A stretch of 64,000 bases of DNA from Macrocystis pyrifera (GCA_031763025.1 JASSKH010000003.1:1851001-1915000), one strand, 5' to 3'; shown: positions 32,296-46,122, counted from the stretch's first letter. A program made the numbers and translations. Notes: generated by a model from the letters alone, not told the origin.

Positions 32296-35200
32296 ATGGC
32301 AGCAGCAGCCACTCGGGCTTGCGCCGCTCTCCTTGGCCTCTCCCTGGTATGCCACCACTCGTCGGCCTTCACTGGCGGCGTGGTGCGTCCTCGTGCGGCC
32401 ACCTCCTCTCCCACCGCGAGCCTCTCGCGAACGGTAGCATCGCGCGGAAGCATTAGCGCAGTGCCCAGCTTGCAGCAGCGAAAGAAGCACACCAGTGCGT
32501 GGTTGACCGGCCGAAGAGATGGCGGAGCGAGGCGGTCAAGCAACGTGGCGACCCTGAGGATGTCGGAGACCGCTGAAGTGGCCGACGCCGTTGTCGACGA
32601 GGGGGAGGAGCGGTACGAGTTCCAGGCGGAGGTCGGGCGAGTGATGGACATCATCATCAACTCGCTGTACTCGAACAGGGACGTCTTCTTGCGGGAGCTG
32701 ATATCCAACTCGGCGGACGCTTGCGACAAGAAGCGGTTCCTCGCTGTAACCGAGCAGGATGGAGAGGGGGCGGACGAGGACACAGAGTACCGCATCCGCG
32801 TCAGGGCCGACAAGGTCGGTTTTGCCTCCCTTTTGCCTCTCGCTTTGCCTCGTCTTTGCCTCGCTTTGTCTTGTCTTGCTTCGCCTAGCCTCGCCTTGCT
32901 TAGACTGGTTGCCCATGGCTGAGTCCGATGCCAGATTTTGGAGACCCTGTACCCGAGGGGCTGTGAAAATGGCTCCACCGTCGTGTTTAGCAGTATCGTA
33001 TAGTACTGGTATACTATCCTGTAGATGGTTGAACTCTCAAGTTGATGCTACGTGGCATTTCGTGGTAGACAGCAGCCGTACACGAGCAGGCAATGGGCGG
33101 AGACAGAGTACGGTTGCAGCGACTGCGCCGTACAAAGCTCATTGTCCCTCTCGCCAAGGCTTCCACCTTGTTTCCCTAAGCGGAGGAGGCTCTCCTGACC
33201 TCGTGGAAGTCCTTGTGTCGGAGGCATTCTGTGTAATATTTGGCTGCTGGCGTGTGCTCTGTTCTGTGTTCTGGAACATGATATGGACGGTTGGGAGGGC
33301 GTCAGGGGCTTCGGTCCTTTGGTGACATGAGTCTGATGCAGATGGCGCACTGAGCGGCGGCATTACACGTACCTGGATGGCAAGTCTATTAATTGTCAAT
33401 GTTTGGTCAGGTTGGAGGCAGTGCTGCTGCCTGTGTAGTGCGGTGTAGAGGGTAAAGTGGAACGTCGGCTCGCCTATTCATTGCACTGTGCCACGTACGT
33501 CGATCGGTTTGCTGAAGCCCCCGTCGAGAGACGAACCACCTTCTCTCGCTATTTGTGTAAGAAGATGACACACTCGAGCCAGAAAACCTGACCGATGTGA
33601 TGATGTGATGGTATCATACCAAGCAGGGAGTAAAACGCTCTCATGTGTCGGTGGTCACATTTACCTACCGGGTACCGCGCCGTGCAGATAGGGGGGGTAT
33701 ATACAGCAGTAGATACAGACAGGCATTTTACTCACAACTGCAACACGACGACTTTAGTGCAGGCCGTGCGTGCAGGCAAGAGTAGACCAAGTATGATGAC
33801 ATGTTTGATCCGAAGTTACCTGTTGCGTACCTCGTATGCTACGTACAGTCTATACTACTGTAGGTGTGTGCTGGCTTAAACCTTGCACACAGAAAAGAAG
33901 CTACAGCGTTTTTACACCTGCCAGCAACATGTTACCAGGACAGCAAAGAGGTCGACTACGTCCTCTACTCGTAGCACGAGTAGTTGTAAAAAGGCGGCAA
34001 TCGTGAGGCACTTGTGTATACGACTGCAAAAGTTGGAAGTTCGAAGCAGAATTGACTCGCCTGTCGCTGGAAGTAGCTCCTGTAGGTGTGATATCCTACC
34101 TCACTGAGACACTGCCGCTCCGGAGAATGGTCTTTCTCGTACTATTGTACTGCTGATGTTGCGTTTTCCTCACTACTCCGTGTGTTATGCTCACTCATGC
34201 GCTCTGCATTCACCCTGCGTATACGCTGTGTTTATCACGCCAACACTCCGTCTCGCAGGACGCCAAGACCCTCATCATCGAGGACTCGGGTGTCGGCATG
34301 ACCAAGGACGAGCTGAAGAACAACCTGGGAAGGATTGCCGAGTCTGGAACGGCCAAGTTCATGGATGCCATCAAGCAGGCAAGCCGGACGTGATGCGAGC
34401 ACCCTCTCTACGTTTATTGGCGATGTACCACACTTCCCCGAACTGTCAGCACCGTTTGGATGTACTGCTGTAGCATTAATGTTGAAACGGTCCTTGTACT
34501 CGTAGCATAGACAGAGTGGTATCGAGGATGAAATCGCTGCTGATTCAGTACCTGCCGTGTCGCCCACAAGAAGGAGGACTACTGCTGTAGGGACTACTGT
34601 ACCTGGTACCTGGTATCATACTTGTTGCTTGCAAGGTCAAGATTGACGTTTTTGTACGTTGACCGTTGACATGCTCAGCACGCAACAAGAACAACTTTGT
34701 ACCAGTCTATCCTGGTAGCCATACGTACTGGTAGTCAATATGCGTAAGTAAGAGCTCTGTCATCGAAACTTGGACGGACGTGCAGGCAGCATCGTACGCT
34801 GTCTCGGGTAATCGTAGAGTCACCCACTTCCAGTACTTCACACATGGGGCATATGATCTATTCCCACTTCACGATCTAGATATTTCAGGGCAGATCGATT
34901 CCTGACCTGTATGATCTGTATGATCTACATGTAGCTCATTTCCGGGTGGGACCCGTACAATCCGCTTTTGATCTAGGACGTGTTTCCTTGGTTGGATCTG
35001 TACGATACAGATCCTGCAAACATCTCATTAACTGCAGATTATGACCCAAATTACGTTACAGTAGATAAATAGATCGTCGCCTGTCAGACGTGTGTAAGCA
35101 ATACTTGCACTCATTCGTCCATTGCACATCGTAGGCGGCACTCCACATTTTAATATTATGTATAGATTACCCCGACAGTGTTACAGTTGATGTTCCCCTT

Positions 35201-38200
35201 CCGGTATTATGGTAACAAAATAACAATTTATGCCGCATCCGCTCCTCGCGTTCCTCTCGTTTGTCATTGGCCAGGGCGAGTCTGACGTGTCGCTGATTGG
35301 CCAGTTCGGGGTAGGTTTCTACTCCGGGTTCCTGGTGGCGGACAAGATAACGGTGTACACCAAGAGCTGCCAGTCCGCTGACGCACCGCAGGTCAGATAA
35401 CACGTTGATTGCAGTGTTTTGCGGCGGGACGAGGCCAGCGCAAAGCCCGTGTACCTCTTCCGGCTCCACGTTCGTGTCATACGGAACGGGCCGACATGTA
35501 GGGGTAAAATGATGACTTGCAACTCGCAACGGAGAATATGGCCGAACGTTGGCGTCGTCTAAGAAATATTTCGTACAGAACACGGAATCTAGAACATAGC
35601 GCCCTTCAAATAATAATGTGTTGTGATGGTTGGTCGCTGGGAAACGTCCGGTCGTGCCCGTTTGCGATGCCGAACCTGGTCCCCGTATATTCGATATGGT
35701 GGTATGTCAGCGACGCCCGTCGATGGCGGTACGTAGTGTTGGACCCTCTTCGCCTCATGGGTGAGCGATGATGAGCCTGTTAATAGTGCTGGTAACCGGT
35801 GGGGTTGGACACTCTTTAGCTCCGTCGTCGCCTGATGAGAGATGGTAGCCGGTGTACGCACAAAAAACTAGTGTTTTTTTCGTTCTACGTGTCTAGTCGG
35901 ATACTGACATATCGCACGTACTTTACAAGCAGCTAGATCAGTCACCCACACTACCGGTACGTAATGGTAAACACGGATGAAAGATGACACCACTAAAATA
36001 GTTGAAAGAGCTCTTTTTCTTGCCTGGGCAGGACTTGCTTGGTAACTCTCGTCCAGTCGGCAGCAGTACCATCAAACGGTCGGCTTGAGGATTTTTGGAG
36101 TTGGTCGCAGTCTGCGCATGCCTCAACGGGGCATTTTTTTTTGCGGCAGCGATCAGGCCATTTTTTAGACCGGGCTTTCCTCGCTCTTGGTTGATCCGCC
36201 TTGGGAATTTCTTTCCAGGCAAGTCTCAGCTTTGACGTTGTACATTAAAAGGGCACTGGCTTTTGTGCAGCTCTGAAACTGCAGTACTTTTTACGCCAAC
36301 GCTGTCTTGGGTAGCCTATCACCGCCTCTGCTAACCTGGATGGCGTGTTTTCTCGTCATGTACGCCCTATGTGAACATCTCCGATCATGCAGTACAAGTG
36401 GGAGTCGCAGCAGAGCAGCGCCTACACGATCAAGGAGGACAACACCGAGCCGCTCGAGAGCAGCGGCACCCGCATCGTGCTGCACCTCAAGGAGGACAGC
36501 GAGGAGTACCTCGACGACTTCAAGGTGCGTCCACACTGGCGTGTGTGTCCCTTTTCATGTGCTTGCTGCTGCCGGTGCTGCTCTTTTTTGCTGTTGATGT
36601 TGATGATGCTGTTTGCTGTACTTGGGGGGGATAGCATATACCAGGTATTTATTAAGCGGCTACCAGGTTACGTAGCAGTAGCAAATTATAGGCGTGTTTT
36701 TTTCAGTAGTATATGCGGGGTCCGTAGATATATGTATGGTATTTAGTATAGAAATGGCCAAAACAGCACGTGAATTATACTACGGTCGATATTTTTCGTA
36801 CTCGTCTTGCAAACGAATGTATGTATCAGCTAGTTGTTTTGGTCTTTGTGTTGTTCTGTACGTTTTTGTCTCGTTTGTTTCGTTTTTGTGTTTTGCCTTT
36901 TCCTTGTGTTATTCTAGTTTTTGGCTTCTTTGGGGTATCTTCTGTTGTTTTTTGGTCTTGTGGTGTTTTGTTTCGTTTCGTTTCGATGAAACCGCACCTC
37001 CTCCCATCTGTCCGTCCTCAGATCAAGGAGCTGAGCACCCGCTACTCAGAGTTCATCTCCTTCCCCATCGAGGTTTGGGCCGAGAAGACCTCGTATGACC
37101 AGGTGCCGGACACCACCGCAGAGGTGGCCGAGGGCGAAGAGCCGAAGATGAAGACCGTCACCCGCACCGCCATGGAGTGGGAGGTATGTATTTGCAAGGC
37201 ACGGCGAGAGATGGGGTATGGGGGGGGGGGGGTACTCTTGCCATGCATGGGGGGGGGGGGGGGGGTGGGGGGGTCCCTTGCTTTGCTGAGACATGTTTTG
37301 CCGGAGCTGTTGAGAAGACGGTGTTTTAGTAGCGTATTGTTTGTACCGCGGTCTTTTTTCTCGTGGTGTACTTGAGTCGTGATGTGCTTGTCGTGATATT
37401 GATACACGTCCTTGTTTTTTCTCTTTCTCCTTTCGGCCCCGTAGCGCATGAACAAGATGAAGCCCATCTGGATGCGCAGCCCTCGCGAGGTTAAGGATGA
37501 AGAGTACGCAGAGTTCTACAAGTCGACGTTCAAGGCGTGGGACGAGGTGGCCGCGCACTCCCACTTCTCGCTTGAAGGGCAGGTCGAGTTCCGCGCGCTC
37601 CTGTTCGTGCCCAGCGTCCTGCCGTACGAGTTGAGCCGCAACATGTTCGACGAGACCAGCCGCAACATGCGCCTGTACGTGAAGCGCGTATTCATCAACG
37701 ACAAGTTCGAGGAGCTGCTCCCCCGGTGGCTCATGTTCCTGCGCGGCGTGGTGAGTCTGTCTTTCTCCTGTAAGGTGCTGTTGTGTCGGACGGACGTGTG
37801 GGTGGCGTGAGCGAGGGCCCGACGCCATGCAATAGCTGGTGGTGGTATATAGTCATCTTGGTGGTGGTGGTCGTGGTCGTGGTCGTGATGGTGGTGACCA
37901 GCGTTCGCGGAGTCAGGCTTCGTGCGATTCCGCAGGTTTGTGGGCGATGGACCTCTTGCGCGCTCGCTCTACAGACCAGACCGCCCTGTTTTGCTGACAT
38001 CCTCCTGCCCGTTTTTATTCTTTTTTTCGTAACTTCCTGGTACAGGTCGACTCGGAAGACTTGCCGCTTAACGTCGGCCGTGAGATCCTCCAGCGCTCGA
38101 AGATGCTGAGCGTGATCAGCAAGCGTCTCGTCCGCAAGTCCCTGGACATGTTCACCAAGATGGCGGACGACAAGGAGAAATACAAGGTCTTCTGTGAGTG

Positions 38201-41200
38201 TAGACTGGACATTGCACCACCCTTCTACTGTAGCCGCGTCTTGTCTTTTGTCCCATCTTGTTTTTAGTTTCGAACGCTTTTTTGGGCCTTCCCCCCCCCC
38301 CGGGTGTGGGGAGTATACTTGCAGTAGAAAAATAGTTGACGATCAGCATGCGCGAAAAAATGCTTGTGGTGCGTTTATTAGTAGTTCGAATACGTATGTG
38401 TTACAGCTAAGGGGATGGTACGGGGGGGATGGGTAGCAGCGCCAGCTGTCCAGAGCAGTTGAAAAAGCGGACGGGACGGCGCAGAAGAAGAGAGAGCAGT
38501 GCCATGAGGCGCGGTGCGGTGACTTTTGCAAGGAGGGCACTGGCGCCGCTTCTTTCTCCCGCTACGCCCCGCGCATGTTGTTTACTCAAGAGATTATTAT
38601 TTTTTTCTAATGCGAAAAAATGCCCTTGTCGAGATATATTTCCAAGTAGTAGCCCTCTCTGATTCCAAGTAGTTTTTACCCCAGATGTGGATGATGTGGC
38701 CAAGGGGGGTAGAAACGGACGGTCCGTGCGGTGGGTGTTTTGTCTGAAGGATGACGGGTCCGTCCCACTGAGGCGCGCGCACCCTAAATGTATTCCAAGG
38801 TGGTTTGCTATACCTGTGTAAGGCGTTGAGTATGTTTCCCTCACCCCCTCCCCCCCCTCCCCCCTCCTCCCCCCCCCCACACATACGCACGGCCTGGTTC
38901 CTTTGCTTCCAGGGGAAAACTTCGGCAAGTACCTCAAGGTTGGGGTGGTCGAGGACGAAGACATGAAGGATGAGCTCGCCAAGCTGTGCCGCTTTTTCTC
39001 CAAGAACCACGGAGAGGACTTCGTGTCTTTCGACGAGTACATCAAGGATATGAAGGTTCGGTCACTGGTTCATACTAACAGTCGCGAAGAATTTGCGTCC
39101 CCGCCCCGAAATGCTTCAAGAATGTTGCGACGCCTATCAACACAACAGCCGCGATGCCCTTTTTATTTTTGGAGCAAGGTTGAGCACGAGTCATGCGCAT
39201 CGTCTCCGCGCACGGGGGTGGCATATAGTTCGTTCATGGTATCCTTTCCGGGTTTTCGCTTTTATGCTGGCGTGATTGTGATGTCTCAAGCATGTCCCGG
39301 CCGTTCATTTTGTAGCCCTTTGTCCTTTGTGGGTTTCCCCACGTTTCGGCGTAAATGACACCTTAACCATGGTACACCGTTCATGGTATGATACCCCTTG
39401 AATTGAGCAATGCCACGGTAGGGGTGGTTCCATAACAGTGGCTGCTCGAAGAAGTTTGTTTGCGCAACCCGACCAACGTTTCTATGCGCTATGTAGTCCT
39501 AAACCAAATGCTCCGTTTGCGATTAATTGTATAACGTGTCATCCTTTTAACCGTAGATGCTGCGACAGTCTCTTTCGAGACTAAAGAGTGCAACCTCTGC
39601 CCTGAGATGAGTTGTTTCTCTTTTGACTGTCGTGGTTGTGGTGCTTCGAGCATGTCTGACCTTTCATGTTACATGTTGCTGGTACTATTCTGGACGGGAA
39701 CGTAAGCACCTTTGGGTTATAAATATGAAAAACAAACGGTGCTTGCACTTTCGGACAGAGTGTTACCAGGTACGCATAGGTACCGTTGTGGGATTCGCGT
39801 ATTTTTGGCGTGATTTGATATATTTTGGTCATGTTGGGACCATCCATGAAATGATGTATCAGGGTATGTGTCTTGTGGAGTTCGTTCTTTGTGTTCCGTA
39901 ATTGACGCCATGACCGTGTTAGACAATTTATGTTATGCTGTGATATTCCTTTGTGTCTGCGCGCGTATGTGTGTTATGCGTTTGTGTGTTTCGTGATGCA
40001 TGCCTCGACCGCTGTGCCTGACGAAGTACCGCCGCTCACAACGTGCTTGACACTCTCGTCGTCACGCCTTGCCGCGCCCTGCACACTCCGCTACGCACTA
40101 CGGCACAGGATGATCAAACAGCGATCTACTACGTCACCGCCGACTCGCGCGCCTCCGCCGAAATGTCACCCGCGCTGGAGAAGGCGACGTCTCTCGGGTG
40201 AGAGGGGGGGGTGTACATTGCGTTTGATCTGCAGCACAAAACGAGTTGGGACCAGGTTTGCTATTGGGAGTACCCGGAGTAATCAAAACCGGCGATGGAC
40301 CCGAAGTCAGTCTGTCCCCCTGTGTCGACACACCAGGTTTGGTTCGGGTTACTAGGTTGCTCCCTAGTGGGTGTCATATTGATAGCTCGAGGCCACCGGG
40401 GGTGGTGGTGGGGCATTATTGCGGCCGCCGTCGTGTGCGGATACTTTTCGTATTGCCGACAACGTGAGGCCCTGATTTTTCGGGAGTTGGAAGGGTGATG
40501 TCAAGACGTCCTAAAACAGTGTATGTATGTGTATCCTGTCGCCGCTCGCCGCTTCGCGATACACCCTTCCTGCTGTAAGAGCCTGTCACCGTCTCACATC
40601 GTGTGTTTCGTCGCATGCCGTATGATAACCTTAATATGGTGCGAACGCTTTGGATCGTTGTCGCGCACGGCGTTTCCCCGTCCTTGCGGTCACCCGCTTT
40701 GCCTAAAAAAAACAAGGCGCGTTTGTATTTGGGGGTCGGGGGGACCGACAGGTGCCTCTGGCATTGCACCCCCCCCGACACACACCTTTTCTTTTTTGTT
40801 GTGGGTCCTCTTCGGCGGTGTTTTTCTTGTTGGATAACATCTGAACAGCCTTCCGTTGCTATACAGTAGTATAATAGTAGTCGACCCCATGTCGGCAGAG
40901 TTGATAGTGGTACGGTTCTGTTGGAGTATTGATACGTATACGGACGTTTTTTTTTTCTTGTATTATGCCCAATTTTGTTGCACATATGACATCGTAAAAC
41001 TATATACCGCTTTTCAGGTACGACGTTCTGTTCATGACGGAGCCCCTAGACGAGCTGACAGTGCAGGCCATCGGAGAGTACGGCGGGAAGACGCTGACTG
41101 ACCTCGGCAAGGAGAACGTCGACCTAGCCGGCGACGAGGACGAGAAGCTTAAGAAGGAGGAGCAGTCCACCGAGACCCAGGGTGAGAGTCGCCGACGCCC

Positions 41201-42596
41201 CCGCCCCCTCCCTACCCCCCCCCCCCCTCCCTCCTTTCCTTCCTCCCGGGGGGGGTTTACTCGTGGTATACATGGTCGTAGTCATGTGACCATAGACCCT
41301 CAAATTCCTACAATGCCGGGATGGAGCACGTCTGGGGGGGTACAGGTCAACATGTTTTGAGGCTTCCCGAAGGAGAAACCATATATTTGTAGATGGGACC
41401 GAGGCATGCGTTCCCTCCCTCGCTCGCACATCTTATCTCTGGTGCGGACGTTGTCGATAATGCATACCCGGTGCCTGGCACATATCACACCAGAAGCTTG
41501 ATTTGCAAAGTGCCGCGCGGTTTTTGGGTTACCCTCAAAACACGGTCCGCCTCCTCCCGCTGACAATCACGTGCTGGTACGTATTGTACATGTGCGTACC
41601 GGGGTGTGGTGCTTCGGAGTCTCGCCCAACCTAAAGACCTGTAAAGCATTGGCCCTTGCACCCCCCCCCCCCTCACGGGTATCTCGAAGCTCACAAGCTT
41701 AGCCCTCGCCGCGGTTTTTTCCCATGCAACTCTGCTGCGACCGTGTATTTATGAGTAGTGCTGCTTTTGATTTCTAGCTGATTTTCCCCGTACAATCGAC
41801 GGACCGTTGCGAGCGAATCGCCTGGGAAAAAAGACCCAGCCGGTTGGCTTTCTAAAACGATCGCTATCCGCGGAGATAGATGGTGCCCACAGGCGGCGAA
41901 GGCAAAACAGGGAGGGGATAAGATGAGCAAGAAAATTATGTGCAATATGCGGGAAAAACGTAGCGAGGGCCCAAATGTTGGAGGTGCCTATATAGAAGTA
42001 GAAACGGTGCTCTGTCTCGAAAGGGATGCGTGGTCGATGGTAAAATGGCTTAAGGCATGAGTACGCCTCCCCCCACCCCCCCCCCCCTCTCCGCCACACA
42101 AAACACGCCGCCACCATCGCCCCCGCCATTGCTACCGCCATCGTCAGGTTTCCGGCAGTGGCTTCAGGAGCAGCTCGGGGAGAAGCGCGTCCAGAAGGTG
42201 GAGGTTTCCCAGCGCTTGGTCGGCTCCGCGGCCACCCTGGTGCAGTCGTCGTACGGCATGTCCCCGACCATGGCGCGGTACATGCGCGCTCAGGCAGTCG
42301 CTTTCGGGGAGCAGGACTCAACCATGACCGGCTCCCAGCAGGCCATCATGGAGATCAACCCGGAGCACCCGGTGGTGAGGTCGCTGCAGTCTAGCTTCAA
42401 CACCGCGCCCGACGCGGACTCGACGAAGCAGACTGCGCTACTCTTGTACGACATCGCGGCCCTTACCGGCGGGTACAGCATCGATGACCCCAACGCGTTC
42501 GCGCAGCGCGTGACGGGGATGCTAGAGGACCGGATCGCGGGGGATGCGGCTGGGTCGAGCGAGGGAGGGGTTAGCGATGCGGAGGTGGTGGGCTAA
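32296..42596 (+). CDS. HSP90C: plastid-targeted HSP90 chaperone
   Basis: Eleven exons join in phase to 782 residues, close to about 780 for plant plastid HSP90: 32296-32814, 34259-34378, 35275-35391, 36393-36524, 37022-37183, 37445-37750, 38046-38193, 38913-39055, 40109-40197, 41018-41181, 42148-42596. Residues 1-24 are a signal peptide ending SSA, followed by F25 and a Ser/Thr/Arg-rich transit stretch, the ochrophyte plastid signature. The ATPase domain starts near 107 and keeps E134 and N138 in [15 protein letters not shown]182 in DSGVGM, and GVGFYS at 225-230. The middle domain shows [21 protein letters not shown] and [35 protein letters not shown]. The C-domain ends without MEEVD or KDEL, which excludes cytosolic and ER forms. 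ATG 32296 is chosen because it gives the leader. Intron 2 appears to use a GC donor. It folds stromal and imported proteins in plastids, by family knowledge. Confidence 0.95.
34858..35060 (+). repeat. ~200-bp dispersed repeat, copy in HSP90 intron 2
   Basis: It shares with 49665-49885 the ordered words ATCTAGATATTTCAGGGCAG, TGTATGATC, GCTCAT, CCGGGTGGG, TTTCCTTGGTTGGATC and ATCCTGCAAACATCTC. The copies are diverged but collinear. Confidence 0.55.
37220..37275 (-). repeat. poly-G/poly-C tract with partial copy of the poly-C repeat
   Basis: On the minus strand CATGCATGGCAAGAGTAC is followed by a C13 run, matching the 3' end of the poly-C repeat. A second G-run continues to 37275. It is in HSP90 intron 5, antisense, starting about 36 bases after the donor. 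Confidence 0.55.
41248..41341 (-). repeat. poly-C-tailed dispersed repeat, copy in HSP90 intron 10
   Basis: On the minus strand it reads CAGACGTGCTCCATCCCGGC, ATTGTAGGAATTTGAGGG, TCTATGGTCACATGACTACG, CATGTATACCACGAGTAAA and then a C-run. It is the same family as 30639-30772. Confidence 0.7.
42030..42088 (+). repeat. poly-C-tailed repeat end before HSP90 exon 11
   Basis: It reads GTGGTCGATGGTAAAATGGC, TTAAGGCATGAGTACGCC and then C-runs. It closely resembles 25505-25566. The C-run ends 59 bases before the acceptor at 42147 and is the main pyrimidine tract of that intron end. Confidence 0.6.
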
Positions 42597-43882
42597 AAAC
42601 ATGTTTTCGTGTTGGGTTGTTTTTTTCGTGGTGGCGGGCGGGGTGAGAGAGGGCGGGATTTAATTGCTTGCTTGGCCTCACGCGTCGGCCGGCTGTGCTT
42701 GCTGACATGCCGCTGGGGCGGTGCATTTTTGTTGTTGTTTCGTTGCCGGGCGTGGATGTGTGTGAGGTGGGATTCCTAGGGGTGTAGTACGTTTTTTTAG
42801 TCGGGGAGCGGGGACTGGGGTCAAGATTAGTGGCTGAACTTGAAATAGTTGTTGAGTTGGTTATGGTGTTGATCGTTGAGAACAATCAACGATAGGTAGC
42901 GGAGATTTGTCTTGACCAAGTTTTGTATTTTTGTGGGGACTATCTGCCGATAATAGGAGATGCTTGTGAACAATCAACAAACACACTGGGACCTTGAAAG
43001 CGTCTACACCCAGAGCGCTGGTGGCCCCACTCTTCGACCTTTAGAACCCCACCCTATTCCCGCGCGGCACACGCCTCTTTGGTGCATTTTTTCAGCCGCT
43101 TAATTTTGGTTTTTTACCTTTGGTTTTCATAGTCACAGGCTGCCTCATTTTCTCGCGACACAGCCATATGGACGGAGTTTTGAGCATCTCCAATTCTCCC
43201 CCCTCTGATTCATGCTTTTCACCGTCAGCAAAGAGGAAGCGATTTGTTATCCCCAGTTAGACCTGAGCCCGCCCTCCAATCTGGCCCTGGATATATGATA
43301 AGCCGCCGCCGGGGGTGGCCGCCCACTTGTTACCTTGATCCTACGTCTATACGGCCACAGCCGCACCAAATCGAGGAAAACTCGCTCCAGATAAAATTCT
43401 TTCAAACTTGCTGCAGAACCGGCTGAAGAAAGACTCTTGTAGCCACACCGCGGCTGCGGTTCTGGCGCGTAGGTAAACAAATTTGCCACCAAAGAGTATG
43501 GGCTCGCCCCCGGTGGCTTGCCCCGACCGGGCCTCTCGCGATCACCGGAAATAAAAATTATGAAACGGTCATGCTGCCTTCAGCCCCCCTTTTCTCGAAA
43601 GCGAGATGACGGCGCATCCCTTGCTCTTTTTTCCAGAACCAACATGAGCACAGTATCACACTAGGGTGGTAAGATAACACACTCCCTTTGGCGGATTTCC
43701 GAGCCGAGTTTCTCCAAAGCAACGGGGGTACACACATCGAACCAAAAATGGAGGCGTTTGCTAGGTATTTTTCAGAGACGCTCGCCGTTCTTTGCTCATT
43801 GCACCTTCCCTACTGACTGTCGATCGAGGAAAATGACCCATCCCACGGTAGGTAAGGGGTTGCACTTTTTGGCTCTATATTA
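42597..43882. other. intergenic between convergent genes
   Basis: 3' flank of HSP90. I see no supported gene. The word CCCACGGTAGG...GGGGTTGCACTTTTT at 43842-43872 also occurs, inverted, at about 16190-16215, so part of it is dispersed repeat. Confidence 0.45.
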
Positions 43883-44123
43883 GGGTCATTCTTATCGGAG
43901 AGCTTTTTTCCATATTTTCCGCGTTTTTCCGCGCAATTTTTTAATCTTGCAGATTTTCCTGATTTTTTTTTCCAAACATGTGAAATTTAAAAGACCTGTT
44001 CTTTTTGCTTCTGGATAATTTCACGAATAGTGACAGAACGCATCCGTATCTTGATACACATCTCCAATTATTTCCCAAACTTCGAAAATTCTGGAAAAAA
44101 AAGCTCTCCGATATGAATGAGCC
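43883..44123. mobile_element. 241-bp MITE, PIF/Harbinger (Tourist)-like
   Basis: Terminal inverted repeats of about 28 bp: the left end reads GGGTCATTCTTATCGGAGAG and the right end is its near-complement CTCTCCGATATGAATGAGCC. Both ends are flanked by TTA (43880-43882 and 44124-44126), the 3-bp target duplication typical of PIF/Harbinger. The interior is AT-rich and non-coding. Confidence 0.8.
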
Positions 44124-44126
44124 TTA

Positions 44127-45944
44127 TTCGACACGGTTGAACTCCCAGAGGGAAAAAATACCGATTATGGTGTGATACTAAAGATACTTTCACCTGCAGT
44201 AGTGTGTATTTATTTTGGGAATATGTAGCGCATACAAACAAATGTTATTAATAGTCGGGTTGCGCAAACAAACTTGTCCGAAATCGCGTTTCGGGCGAGA
44301 GATGCGGAGCTCCTCGTGTGGGCAGCCCAGAAAATATGGCACCACCCTCGCAAGGCGCCACGCTTACCGTGGCATTGCTCTACTCCCAGCTTCGAAATTC
44401 GTCCGAGCGGGGGACGTGTTTATCATGCTTGTTCTACAGTATACAGTATATGCTAATGGTATACAGTGAGGGATGTCTGTCTCCCCAAGCAAAGCCCCCC
44501 TGTCAGGGAGGGTTTATTTTTCGGGGGACAGCCTGACGAATACCCTTCATCAATAGTAGTGTGAAATAAATCTCCTGCCGAGTCCATTCAACGAAGAAAA
44601 AATATAAATTTGGCCGTTGCACCCGACTCAGCTGCCCCCGATAGCTACCGCTCTTTTACCAGGAGTCTGAAGCCTATATGGAAAAAAACAGTCCCACTAT
44701 TTTTGTTCCTTCGTTGTTTTTCATTTTTCAACGGGTTCCTCTTTCCATCATATGCTATACACTTCACCAAATCTGTAGGGGAGTGGATGGTCGTGATGTC
44801 GCGGTACGGGACCCGAGCGATGAACGGTAAACCGTACCGAGAACCCACTATAGATCTACGCCACGGTTGTAGCGGACGACCACACACAGTAGTAACAGTA
44901 GCCAATTTTGTACGGTCACGGGACCACGCGATGGGTTTGCCGACAAAGTAACCGACTATCGCGCTCAACCGTACACTTTGTATGGTATTGAGACCACACT
45001 TGGCACATTCAATCTGTCTTCTGCCGTCGAAAGAAAAGAGAAAAAATGCCGTCGTGGACATTTATTTTCTTGTTGGGCTATTTTGTGCGCGTTGTCCTTG
45101 TCTTGCCTTCTTGAACCCGTTTAGGACTGCACTCTCATCGTCGGGAAAAAACACTCGGAATTACAGTCAGATTTAGGCTTCTGTAAAAGCACGGTGCTAA
45201 AAGGGTTGACCGTAATATCTCATGTATGTCCCGCACGAGATGATACACCTTGTATCATAGCACGCATGATCGAAGTATCACTGGCAGCTTGCAAGCAACA
45301 GTTTCGACGAAAATCGTTCGATCTCCCATCTGAACGTGTCTTTTTGGAAAACCGTGTTTTTAGCAAGTACACCTCATTCACCCTATATATACTAGGTATT
45401 GTATACGACAGTAGGTACCTCGTAGGTTCCCTTGCTGTGTACGAGAACGAGCAGAAAGTCGAGGATTAGATGATGAGCAAAACAGAGCAAGCTTGGGAAA
45501 CATGCACCTTGTTACGACGAAACTATGGAGAAACCGCCCTCGTTCAATGAATGGAGTAGTGGACATTACTCTACAACTACTGCTGTAGCTCGCCCGGTGC
45601 AACATACAAACTTCGGCAAAAATCTCCGTTTCACCTCGACAAAATGCGAAGGGAGAAACAATCGCGACCAAACGTTTGGCGGCAAACGAGAAGAAGAATG
45701 GAGAACTTTTTACGTCCAAAATAACCAAGAAATATTTGGATACTGATTATTATCTGTATTCCTGTTATTATCCCCATATAAAAAGGAATTTTTCCTGTGA
45801 TATTTTGGCAGAGACGTGCCGCGGGTCTGACTTTCTCCAAATCCTCCTGTGCTTCTCGTCGACGAAACTTGTACTCTCGCCTAGCAGCTGCAGCAGCAGA
45901 AGTAGATACAACGCAGCGTCAAGCCCAAAACATTACGTACTTAC
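44127..45944. other. intergenic, nothing recognised
   Basis: Several open frames of 60-140 codons occur on both strands but none shows recognisable motifs, a leader, or GC enrichment like the exons nearby. Confidence 0.4.
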
Positions 45945-46122
45945 GATGCTTGAGTTGAGCCCGCGGCGGGGGCGTGTCGAAGACAACACGTACAACAACA
46001 GCATAAATAGCAAAGACCGCGAGCAGAGAAAAAACGCAGGAAGACCGGACCGGGGCATCATCATCCGGTCGCCTTCCAAGGGTTACAGAAATAGGACGAG
46101 CCAGCAAAGCATAAACGAACAT
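45945..46122 (-). CDS. possible exon of a two-helix membrane protein
   Basis: The minus-strand frame from an ATG at 46122 encodes MFVYALLARPISVTLGRR, a short acidic linker, and a strong hydrophobic stretch (FSLLAVFAIYAVVVRVVF), then reaches a consensus donor GTAAGT after 45945. An alanine- and leucine-rich frame further upstream (46344-46667), with a leader-like start MRRTRLTVLGGAALFALLL, could be its 5' exon, but I could not join them. I do not recognise a family and rate the call as weak. Confidence 0.25.

Noticed and set aside
32148..32978. 276-codon minus-strand frame opposite HSP90 exon 1
   Set aside because: It is the complement of the HSP90 ATPase domain coding sequence, whose family motifs are on the plus strand.
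40416..40985. 189-codon minus-strand frame in HSP90 intron 9
   Set aside because: No motif, no leader and no splice support; long open frames occur by chance in this intron.
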